Source: Mytilus edulis
Taxonomy: Eukaryota > Mollusca > Bivalvia > Mytilida > Mytilidae
Length of the DNA: 64,000 nt
Reading direction: 5' to 3'
NCBI RefSeq assembly: GCF_963676685.1
Contig: NC_092344.1
Span: 56,132,830 to 56,196,829 of the forward strand
Part shown: positions 35,119-45,500 of the stretch, piece by piece
Position numbering within the stretch: the first letter of the stretch is position 1
How the letters are laid out: each line of letters starts with the position of its first letter
Position numbers and translations under genes: made by a program
Notes under the pieces: model-generated
What the model saw: only the letters and a program-made list of their open reading frames with translations
The model's database searches: none
Told to the model about the DNA's origin: nothing

Positions 35119-36095
35119 TATCTATCCTAAATATATGTCAATGTAAAATGTTGTACCTTTACTTTAGAAGTGTATCTATATTAACTGATTTGTCTCCCTT
35201 GCCCTGAACAAGATTAGGCCCAAGACTACAATTATTCCTCTATCAGTTCTTTATAACGTTTTGTCGCATTAAAAAAAATTTGCCTATTCTTTTTGTCTAA
35301 ATTTTGGTGTGTGCAATGTACAGTTCAAGTCCAAAAATATATGCAATTTTCAGTAAAATTGCATGTTTACATCATACAAATTTGGCCAATACACATCCAT
35401 ACCCCTATAGGCAAGTCAAGAGATGTGCCGAAAAGTGTAAATACTACCTTTTTGCACCTGGCCGAATCACTCTTTTCTTATCAAAATCAGTTAAAATAAA
35501 ACATCCAAAAGTTTATTTCAGCTCTCTTCTTTCATTTCCACCCCAGAAAAACTAAGAAATGTATGAGAAAGGGAAAGAAAAAAAATAAAGAAAAAATAAA
35601 CTATAATTAAAGGGAACTATATTCGTGGACAACAAAAAGTGGGGTCATTAATTGTGGTCTTGGCCAGATGTGAAGGGGAGATAATCTGATATCAAGTAAA
35701 ACCTAGCTATCATAAAAAAGATGATCATGTATGATAACTACTTTACATTCACTGTTATTCATATTTTCATTACAAATTTCAAAAGAATTTATTCCTACTT
35801 TTTTATCATGGAGAAAAATTTGTTTGGATCTCAGTAAGGGTCAATAAAACAACAAATAACAAAATATTCATCAAATTTTACTTTTTATTAAGTGAACTTA
35901 TCAGCAGCTCCTGCATTCACTGTGTTAAATGTTTCCAATAATTGCTCAGGTATTTGATGTCAAGTCTCATAATTGTAAAGTTTGGAAAATTTATTTTTGT
36001 GTATTGACAGATTTCAGTAAAATGAAGTAGCAAAAATAAGAAGAGTTTTCACATTCATTGATATGGGTTTTTTTTAAGTTGAATTTTATTATATA

Positions 36096-36223
36096 CCCTT
36101 AAGATTATTTTGATAAAATAATTGAAACTTAACTTTAACCCTTAAGATTATTTTGATAAAATAATTGAAACTTAATTTAACCCTTAAGATTATTTTGATA
36201 AAATAATTGAAACTTAACTTTAT
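36096..36223. repeat. 43-bp tandem repeat before exon d
   Basis: Three units starting cccttaagattattttgata at 36096, 36139 and 36181 (periods 43 and 42) end 10 bp before the exon d acceptor. Confidence 0.92.
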
Positions 36224-36300
36224 TTCTTTTCAGTTGAAAGTGTAACAGTTGCTGCCTTGTATGGTAAAATCCTCAGACAATAATCCTGCAAACAATCAGA

Positions 36301-36754
36301 TGAACTGTTACTATCTCTATTGGAACAATCTGTATAGACAGTTATTTTTTTATTAGTCTTGTAAGCAGAATGAGTTTTTAACAAATTGTATTTTTATTGC
36401 TGTATTGAATTTCAAATTATAGATTTTTTTTAATTTATATTACATGCATTCAATTATTGTTTTGTGATTGATGAAAACTTAAACTGAAATTATTGTTATT
36501 TGAGGGGTATGCCATATGGTTTCTCAAAGTACCCACAAGACGTACATAGGTTTACATATATTTTTAAGTTATGTACATGTAAGCCTTACAAGTGCTTTGT
36601 GAAATGAATTTTGTTGGTTACAATCCAAAATAGTAGCATTTTGATGGACAAATACTATGAAAAAAGAATATGAAACTAGTCCCCTGTTAAATATTTTAAC
36701 TACTAAGTTTTTGACCCCAAATAAAAATGTTTGGGTTTTGGGTTGGGTTTTACT
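36301..36754. other. Nothing recognised
   Basis: AT-rich flank of the triplicated locus. Confidence 0.4.
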
Positions 36755-36858
36755 CCACTGACTGCCTAAGAGGGGACCAGGCCAGCCCAAGTGATTCCCT
36801 TTATAATCAACAATTTTTTTCCCACAAAAGGGGGGGGGATCCTCTAAACCGCCTCTGC
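36755..36858. repeat. GGCGGATCC-type repeat, partial
   Basis: cactgactgcctaagagggg ... gtgattccctttataatcaa ... cctctaaaccgcctctgca; lacks the ggcggatcc left end. Confidence 0.7.
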
Positions 36859-37432
36859 AATGGGAAGATTTGTGTTTTCTGTCTGTTTGTCCATCATCAT
36901 CTCTCATCCACGGCTTATAAACTATTGGTAGATTTTCATTGAAACTTTCAGATTATCTTCTGTAACTAATGGCTGTGTGTATTTTGTTTTATTATAATGA
37001 AATGTTGGGGTTCCCATTGAAAGAAGGGACTTTTTAAATACTTTGTTTTAACTTTTGAAAGCATTTCCTAAAACGATTATCATATGAAGGATAGATTGGT
37101 TTGAATAATTTTTATCATGTTTTTATCAGTGCTTTTAATCTTGTTTCAAACATTTGAGAGCCTTTTAGAAGTGAAAAAAAATGGTACACAATGTCGGCAG
37201 ATACTGAAGATTATTTGAAAGTTTAGGGAAAGTCCCATTTAATCTTAGATCATTGTGGGTTAAAGATGTAGATTGATGAGCAAACATATCATACACTTAC
37301 TTACTATATAGCACTTTCATTAATGGATAAATCTGACTTTGAAATAAAAATTGAATACTAGTCATCTCCATTCAAGGATTCTCTAAAATAAAAAGAGAAT
37401 TACTTCATTTAAAAAAAAATCTTTTTAGGCAG

Positions 37433-37545
37433 GTGCCCACTGACTGCCTAAGAGTGCTCCGCTCAAGTCATGCTTCAGTGATTCCCTAAATAATCAACAA
37501 AATTGTTCCCACTAAAGGGGGAGGGGGACGAACCCTCAGAAAAAA
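37433..37545. repeat. GGCGGATCC-type repeat, partial
   Basis: cccactgactgcctaagagt ... ttcagtgattccctaaataa ... gggggacgaaccctc; both terminal inverted words are decayed. Confidence 0.65.
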
Positions 37546-38574
37546 AACTTTTTTTTAAGTACCCAGTAAATAAGTTTAGTAGTTCTTAAAAAATAAATTG
37601 ATTCATGTATTTTTTAATATTTTTATATTATTTTTCCTTTGTATAAGAATGATAATGTTTTTAAAAGATGACACAAACTGAGGATTCTGTTTATTATGTA
37701 ATTCTGTCAGAAGTTTGGTTAGCAATAAAAAGCCTAAAGATTATATATTAAACAAAAAAAAATCACTTAATGATTACAAAATTTAATACATGTATCAAAA
37801 ATTAGACATGATTTATTTTAATTCATATAATACTTATCTTAGTGGAAATTACATTAGGATTATCTCCCCCTAATTAGTATTCAAAATAATATTGTAAAAA
37901 CAACCAGGAAAACAAATAGAATCCTCAGTACTGTCATTTATTTCGTATTATTGTAATGTTTTGCTAATGATTCCAAACCCCTGATGCAGATCCTTTTCCT
38001 CCTTTTTGTTGTAAAGAAAATTTACAAAGTATGGCCAAAAGCATATCACTACTAACAATTTGTTAGATATTTATACACACCTAATAAAGCAGATTGTGTT
38101 TGGTTTCATTTGGGTATTTTGTATCATGATGTAAGATCATAATCATTAATTGGTAAATAAAATTTATTTGGAAAACCATCTTAATTCAATTTTATTTGGA
38201 TTATATGTCATCGTAGTAGGGGGAAGAGGTTTCTGTGGTCGAGGGTTGACACAAATTGATAATTTGTATTTCCATCACTTCGTGTCTATCATCATCATTC
38301 TTAAACATTTTAAGATTTTTTTTGTGAAACTTCTTTGTTGGTTTGAATAAGACCTAATATAAATAATGCTTAAGCATTACCTAACAGAATTGACCATTGG
38401 ACTGATTCCCTGATTAAAGCTACCAATGCTGTTAATAGATCAAGACTGGTAAAATGATGTCAGATATATTTGCTTGCCTGTATCGGCTGCAAAACTTGCA
38501 GATACTAATTTAGCAGGGAAGGTGTCTTTGTAAAACTTTATTATCCAAACTGTAGAAGAGCTGGATAGTTCTTA
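37546..38574. other. Nothing recognised
   Basis: No gene or repeat assigned. Confidence 0.4.
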
Positions 38575-40000
38575 TATGTAATATGGACAACTATATTTGG
38601 TATATGGATTCATTGAAAGGTATCCATGTCCTCCATATAAGGATAACATCAGTGGTCTTGTGTTATTGTTTTCGCCCTCAAGTTGGAAACTCAGCATTTT
38701 AAAACCAATGACTTAAAAATTGATATTTGCTGCTGCTCTTCTTGTGGATTGCAAAATGCAGGTTTAATATTCATGTACCTGTCCTGAATATATACATTTT
38801 ATTGACACAGGACTTTAAAAAGCCGTCCATCATTACCATCATGAGGGATCGCATAACCTTACTAGTCATGGTTCAGTGATTAATGTTCAGTTTTGGGTTT
38901 AGGTATTTGTTTCTCTGAAACTAAGTAATTCACCATGTTTATTCAATGGATACAATGATTGTAAGGTGCACATGTCTGTCTGACAAGGTTCATCTGACCT
39001 TATTTTTATGCCCCACCTACGATAGTAGAGGGGCATTATGTTTTCTGGTCTGTGCGTCTGTGCGTCCGTTCGTCCGTCCGTCTGTCCGTCTGTTCGTTCG
39101 TCCGTTCGTTCGTCCGTCTGTCCCGCTTCAGGTTAAAGTTTTTGGTCAAGGTAGTTTTTGATGAAGTTGAAGTCCAATCAACTTGAAACTTAGTATACAT
39201 GTGCCCTATGATATGATCTTTCTAATTTAAATGCCAAATTATTGTTTTGACCCCAATTTTACGGTTCACTGAACATAGAAAATTATAGTGCAAATTTCAG
39301 GTTAAGTTTTTGGTCAAGGTAGTTTTTGATGAAGTTGAAGTCCAATCAACTTGAAACTTAGTATACATGTGCCCTATGATATGATCTTTCTAATTTAAAT
39401 GCCAAATTATAGTTTTGACCCCAATTTTACGGGTCACTGAACATAGAAAATGATAGTGCAAATTTCAGGTTAAAGTTTTTGGTCAAGGTAGTTTTTGATT
39501 AAGTAGAAGTCCAATCAACTTGAAACTTAGTATACATGTTCCCTTTGATAAGATCATTCTAATTTTAATGCCAAGTTAGAGAATTTATTCCAATTTCACG
39601 GTCCACTAAACATAGAAAATGATAGTGCGAGTGGGGCATCCGTGTACTGTGGACACATTCTTGTTATGGATATTTTAGTCCATATTTAGTTTTTGTGATT
39701 ATGATTATTTCTAAGATACTGTAGGTAAAAAAGAGTTAGAAGAGCCTATTCAAAAATAGGTTTATAACTATTTGGTATACAGAATGATTGTATTAATGTA
39801 AACATGTTTGTCTGATGAGGTACATCTGACCTTGACCTTATTTTCATGTTTTTTTAGTTTGCATTGACTTTTCATGACTAGGTTCCAACTAATGTGAGTA
39901 TCAGATAGTTGTAAGTTGGACATTTTCATCTGACTAGGATTAACTGAAATTACCCTTATTTTCATGGGTAATTTATAATGTTGCCTGTTTTAAACCCTTA
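38575..40000 (+). repeat. Dispersed 'atctgaccttgacctcattttcatg' family, split by an insertion
   Basis: Phrases of the type caactatatttggtatatgg, 'catgtctgtctgacaaggtt' and 'catctgaccttgaccttatt' recur before 39004 and after 39665, so an internally repetitive family is interrupted by the ATGCCCC-type element. Family recognised from memory of bivalve repeats. Confidence 0.6.
39004..39665 (+). mobile_element. ATGCCCC-type element with triple internal repeat
   Basis: Begins with a hairpin-like end (atgccccacctacgatagta, then gaggggcat), then a CGTCCGT microsatellite, then three tandem units of 168-169 bp starting ttcaggttaa at 39127, 39296 and 39464. Ends gtggggcatccgtgtactgt then acacattcttgtt. 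Copies at 6784 and 45891 carry one unit only. No ORF. Confidence 0.85.
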
Positions 40001-40059
40001 TTCTTTTTAAAGACTCAACACAGATTTTAACTATTAGTTGCCCAGAAAAATTAGTTGAT

Positions 40060-40125
40060 TATTTAGGGAATCACTGGAGCCGGACCCCTATAATGGCAGT
40101 TATATTTAGTGCTCCTCCCCCTTCT
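40060..40125. repeat. GGCGGATCC-type scrap
   Basis: agggaatcactggagccgga followed by 'cccctataat', resembling the complement of the family core. Confidence 0.4.
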
Positions 40126-40600
40126 TGTGAACATTTCAGCATTTGCCTATTCAGTCATCAATAACTTTGTCTACCCTTAATGGAATTTTTTAGAAAATTT
40201 GGAAAGAAGCTTCTTTATAACCAAAAAAAGAGTATTCATGGCAAAATTAAAAAAAAAAATAGTTATCAAAGGTAAAATCATTTTTGTCTTGCCTGTGATG
40301 TAAGCCACGGAAATCCAGCCAGGGATTGCTTTTCTGGCAATAATTAGTTCCATGAAATGTCTCCATCCTAGAACTGTGCACCATCTCCAAATCCAGAGTG
40401 ATCACATTGATACAGCATATAAGCTTTTTCCAGACGTCTACCGACAACAGTGGTATCAATCAATTGCTTTAGAAATATCTATTATTTTTGGCTATTTCTT
40501 TTGTTTTTGTTCACTAATAATTTAGGTATTGATGGCATATAATAAACAAGTAAAACTGTGAGCTACTGCTCACTAATGATTGAAAGTCCGCTGGTGCGAC
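40126..40600. other. Nothing recognised
   Basis: No gene or repeat assigned. Confidence 0.4.
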
Positions 40601-40738
40601 TGGATACTTTTGTGTAAAGTGTAAAATATGTAAGTGTTCCTTAACAGGAAATGTTGAGTGATGAATCTGAAAATGCATCACACAGAATAGCTGACTCATA
40701 TAAACCTTGATTCAAAATTCAAAAATCCTTGTCATGTA

Positions 40739-41625
40739 TACACATGGAAAAAAGTATTGCAACACCTTGATTTGTTAAAACTTGAAAAATCAGCCTCTTT
40801 TTTTTGGATGAAATATCATAAAGTATGTGTATAATATTATTGAAACATAGTTTATGATAACATTGGCATTGAAACGAACAAAAAATGTTTGAAAAAAAAA
40901 ATATTTATATAACCACAATTTTAAAAACAAAATGAAGTGTTTTTTGTACAAAAAAATGCATTTTACAACTTTTGCTGTAGTCGAACTTTACAATGTCAGA
41001 CATTTCAAAATTAATCTTCAGATGATTTTTCACATCATGGTTGATCGTTATATGCCAAAGAATTAGTACTTTGTGCGCAGCCTCCATTCAAACGGATAAC
41101 CGCATCTTAACGTCTTCTGATTCCTGCCATAAATCGACTAATTTGTTGCTAAGGTAGCAGCAACCATTTCTGATGAAGGGCATTGTTTATTTCATGATGT
41201 GTTTGCACTGGGGTGTCCTTTCGCGCACTTTCCGCCCAATAGTGTCCCATGTATGCTCGATATGGTTCAAAGTCGGGCAGTTGTCATGGAGTCATTTTGG
41301 ACCTCATTTTATATTTTGGTGAAAATTTTGTTTTCAGCAAAAAGGCAAAAGCTTAAGATATTTTATTTATTTAAAGATCATTTCGAAGATGCAGTATTAA
41401 TTAAAAGTATTTTTTTTTTTTCTTTTTTTTTTTTTGCTGTTTACGGGTACAGTAGCTGCATGTGCAGATAAAAACTTATCGAGTCGATAGTTATTGATTA
41501 AACTCAGGTGATACTTAAATAATGTTTAACTAGTTCTATTTTACCAAATTATATCACAAAAAAATAAAGAGTGTTTTTTTAATTTCAATTTCAATTTGGT
41601 GTTGCAATACTTTTCTCCATGTGTA
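40739..41625 (-). mobile_element. Tc1/mariner-like element, internally deleted
   Basis: Terminal inverted repeats: tacacatggaaaaaagtatt then gcaacacc at the left, and ggtgttgcaatacttttctc then catgtgta at the right, differing at one base. TA is duplicated at 40737-40738 and 41626-41627. At 887 bp it is shorter than intact Tc1 elements (about 1.3-1.6 kb). Confidence 0.9.
41040..41290 (-). pseudogene. Tc1-like transposase C-terminal remnant
   Basis: The minus strand reads L-N-H-I-E-H-T-W-D-T-I-G-R-K-V-R-E-R-T-P, the counterpart of the 'SPDLNPIEHxWDxLGRRVR' block around the second catalytic Asp of DD34E transposases, and after a frameshift R-L-N-G-G-C-A-Q from the usual end. The N-terminal half and first catalytic residues are absent. 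Confidence 0.8.
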
Positions 41626-41664
41626 TAGTTCCTTAGAAAAATGAAATGAAAATTTTCAACTTGG

Positions 41665-41790
41665 ATGTCATGTGTAAAATTATGTAAGTGTTCAGTTAAC
41701 AGAAAGTTGTTGAGTGATGAATCTGAAAATGCATCACAGGGTATAGTTGACTCATAAATCCTTGAACCCAAATTTCAGAAATCCTTGTAA
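41665..41790. repeat. Direct repeat of the sequence left of the Tc1 element
   Basis: Matches 40615-40735: 'gtaagtgttc..ttaacag', ttgagtgatgaatctgaaaa, tgcatcaca, ttgactcata and tccttg. The Tc1-like element inserted at the end of one copy of an older duplication. Confidence 0.8.
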
Positions 41791-42039
41791 TGTATTTCCT
41801 GAAAAAGATGCAAAGAAAAACATCCATGGGACCAAAGGTGGACAGATGGGCAAAGATAAAACAGTATACCCCCACTTTTTAAAATAATATATATGGTCTA
41901 ATCATTTATAGCTTGTTAAGTCTTGGGAGTGATTTAGAAATGAATATTATTTTCCATAGACTACATGTTGACCTCTATAAAGTCATTTTTTCATCTTAAA
42001 CTTTTATTTGCTGCCTCATTCATCTCCAATCTTTAGCCT

Positions 42040-42370
42040 TAGCCCTACTTTCTGATTAACTTTTAACGCTGCCACGTTCAGAGTCATTCTGTTTGTGCCT
42101 GTCCCAAGTCAAGAGTCTGTAATTCAGCAGTTGCCGTTTGTTGTTGTGTAGCATATTTGTTTTGCATTCATTATTTTGAACATAAATTAGGCAGCAAGTT
42201 TTCTCATTTGAATTGTTTTACTTTTGTCATTTCTGGGGCTGATTATGGGGTATGGGCTTTGCTCATTATAGAAGGCCATTCAGTGACCTATAGTTGTTAA
42301 TTTATGTGGTTAAGTGACTCTTGTGCAGAGTTCATGTCTCATTGGCAATCATACCACATCTTATTTTCAT
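42040..42370 (+). repeat. Penelope-type UTR/SINE-like repeat
   Basis: tgcctgtcccaagtcaagag, 'ctgtaattcagcagttgccg', 'cagtgacctatagttgttaa' and 'tcatgtctcattggcaatca' are phrases shared with 53695, 58370 and 59650. Lies downstream of the thrombospondin gene. Confidence 0.55.
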
Positions 42371-42506
42371 ATAATGTCTTCCTGAATTTGTTGCTGCTAG
42401 AGGTTGTAGCTACCTCACTGAATCAGTGCACTGAGAATGCTAGTCCATTTTGACATTTTAAATTACTTAAAAAATTAAAATTGACACAGTTGATATTTCA
42501 AATTTC

Positions 42507-42512
42507 TTTATT
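42507..42512 (-). promoter_or_regulatory. Poly(A) signal of the thrombospondin-repeat gene
   Basis: AATAAA on the minus strand, 82 bases past the stop codon at 42594-42596. A plausible cleavage signal for a short 3' UTR. Confidence 0.6.
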
Positions 42513-42593
42513 CAATCAACTTGTAAATACAATTTCATTAAAAATAAATACTTAATATAAGGATTATAATGATCATTGGTCATTTTGTGCTGG

Positions 42594-45500
42594 TCAGTTG
42601 CAGTTGTTGCAAGCTTCTTGTTTCTTTACTGAACCAGTGCAGTGTATTCCGCCGTGTTGAGGAGCTGGAGTATTGCATGACCTTTCCCTTTCTCTGTAAC
42701 CTTGACAACCAGAATTGGTGATACATGATGACCATTGTCCCCAATCACTGAATTTTCCATTGACAGCTGTCAACAAAAAAGCAATTATTAATGTGTGTTT
42801 TATGTAAATATATATAATATACAATATGGTTCCAGTATCTTTTGCTGGTGGTTTATTTGAACATTATTTTGGTTTGATTGGCAAAATTTGCATATTTCTT
42901 CAAATTATAAAAACAATCCTCTTAAAACTAGTAGTCATATAAAAAGGTAGCCACTTTTATTAATGGCAAATAAAGTTTCTCATGATATTTATCACTGGAA
43001 ATCTTTTCTAGTGCAATATTTTACATGGAAAACTTGAATAAGATAGATTAATATCTGTTGATCTATAATTTGATCATTCCAAAAGCATGAACTATATCAT
43101 TCAAAATCCTTGAGATGGTTTTGACTTTCTCTTATTTTTTCATCTATGAACATATTTCCCGTCAGCAGTATGACAAATTTGAATATTTCAATGTACTTAC
43201 GACAAGGATGCTTATTACAACTGACAGAATTCACACTTTCTCCAACACAGTCGGTGCGGCCATTACCAGTGGCAGGATTTTTGCAACTTCTGCACTGAGA
43301 TTGTTTGCCACCTGTAACATAGTATGAATATGAAATAGATAACTAATGTGCCTTCATTTCACAACTGTTAATTTTATTAATATATAAACAACACTACAAA
43401 AAAGTTGGATAATTTTGTGTTACGTTATCATCGTTATTTCCATTATTTTGTGCTAAAGTTCATTATGGTAACGTTTAGTAAAGTGTCTTACAATAGTTAT
43501 CAAAAGTACCAGGATTATAATTTTAAACGCCAGGCGCGCGTTTCGTCTACATAAGACTCATCAGTGACGCTCAGATCCATATAGTTAAAAAGCCAAACAA
43601 ATACAAAGTTGAAGAGCATTGAGGACCCAAAATTCCAAAAAGTTGTGCCAAATACGGCTAAGGTAATCTACTCCTGGGGTAAGAAAATCCTTAGTTTTTC
43701 GAAATATTCAAAGTTTTGTAAACAGAAAATTTATAAAAATTACCATATAATTGATATTCATGTCAACACCGAAGTGCTGACTACTGGGCTGGTGATACCC
43801 TCGGGGACGAAACGTCCACCAGCAGTGTATTTATTGTACTCTGGTTTTGTTTTCAGATCATATATATGCCATGGTAAGATTGTTTTTGCAAATTCAGTTT
43901 GCTTTGTATAAATGTACAATATATGACACTTTGATTTACAAGAACAAAGTGATAGAAATTAAGCTAAAAATTATTTTTTTCCTTTTCCACTTAGTTCAAT
44001 ACGATTTTTCAATTTAGATCTTTAAACTAGATTCAAAAGATTGATATGATGTGTAAATTATATCATAAGATGCTTTCAATACCTCCACATGTGACAGAAC
44101 ATTTCTCAAATGCTGACCAGCTTGACCAACCACCATCTACAGGTATTCTGGATGTGAATGGAAGCTGTGATCCTGAACCCCAACCCTGTAAACAAATATA
44201 AACAATTACGGTAATAAAATGTGTTATGTTTTAGTGGTGTTCTTGTTCAGTCTTTAGTTTTCTGTGTTGTGGTTTATTGAATGTTGTCGGTCTTTTAAAG
44301 ATATTATTAAACCATCAGAATTTGTTAAAAATTGTCTTTTCAGGGCATTAATTCATCATTTTGCTGTGAATAGTTTTCTTCTTTCTATAGAATTTCATTT
44401 GAATATCTGAAAAGAAAATGCTAATTTGGTCAAATCTGAATTTTAGGGCAATAACCTCTTACACTTACAGATGTATTTTGATTTGCTGATCATTTTGTTG
44501 TATATAGTTTCTAGCTATCTATCATAGTTTTTTAAATGACTGCAAAATCCTAAAAGATGGTCAAATATCATCATTAAGGACAATAATTCCTGTTAGAAAA
44601 CTTTCATGATTTTCAATTATGTTGCATTTTTGCACATCTTGTACTGATAATTATTTTGCAGTTTAAAAGAGGGACGAAAGATACCAAAGGGACAGTCAAA
44701 CTCATAAATCTAAAACAAACTGACAACGCCATGGCTAAAAATGAAAAAGACAAACAGAAAAACAATAGTACACCTGACACAACATAGAAAACTAAAGAAT
44801 AAACAACATGAACCCCACCAAAAACTAGGGATGATTTCAGGTGCTCCGGAAGGGTAAGCAGATCCTGCTCCACATGTGGCACCCGTCGTGTTGCTTATGT
44901 GATTACAAATCCGGTAAATAGTCTAATTCGGTAGGTCACATTCATGAAAGGGAAGGAGATTGTAGTTACGACGTAAGGAACATATCCGATATCATTTGTG
45001 AAACGGTTATTCCATAACGGTCAACCAACTCGTGATGGCGTCCGTAAAATTTACGAAGGGATGATTTCAACTTCACCATTTGGAACTCTTGGTTTAATAG
45101 CTTCCTTGTGAGCAGTAACACTCTATCAAGAAAATCATGATAGGAAATGCAAGCACGGGAATATCGTATCAATTGGGAGATATATACCCCGTATGCAGGT
45201 GCTGCTGGAATGTTGCTACTTAGAAATGGAAAGTTCACAATTGGAAAGCTGAAATCATCTCTTTTGTCGTAAAGTTTTGTTTTCAACCGACCCTCATTGT
45301 CAATTTCTAGATGTAAGTCAAGATATGAAGCCGACTTAACTGTATCTGTAGTATCCTTTATCTCCAATTCGATGTGATAGATGCGTTCCACATAGTCACC
45401 AAATTTTGAATTGTTTAGTGAAAGAACGTCATCTATATAGCGGAAAGTAGAGTTAAAGGATATTGCTAACTTCTTATCTTTCTTCCTAAGAAGTTCCTGC

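Larger units (their letters stand above)
32968..36300 (+). ncRNA. Cassette 3 of a triplicated spliced locus, split by a transposon
   Basis: Exon a ends at 33064 with a standard GT donor (GTG|gtgagt) where the others have GC. Exon b is 33334-33403 and exon c 33728-33787. A Penelope-like insertion (33859-35118) follows, and exon d begins at 36234 after tttcttttcag. A 25-codon frame from ATG in exon a (M-R-T-R-T-S-L-A-V-I-I-A-A-L-R-K-M-V) aligns with the cassette 2 peptide over its second half and shares the same stop, whereas cassette 1 stops earlier. Coding capacity is thus weak and doubtful. Confidence 0.5.

Noticed and set aside
39050..39120. CRISPR-like or coding repeat
   Set aside because: Simple CGTC/CGTT microsatellite; the organism is an animal.
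38946..39161. 71-codon frame rich in R, P, S and V
   Set aside because: Comes from the CGTCCGT microsatellite in the ATGCCCC-type element.
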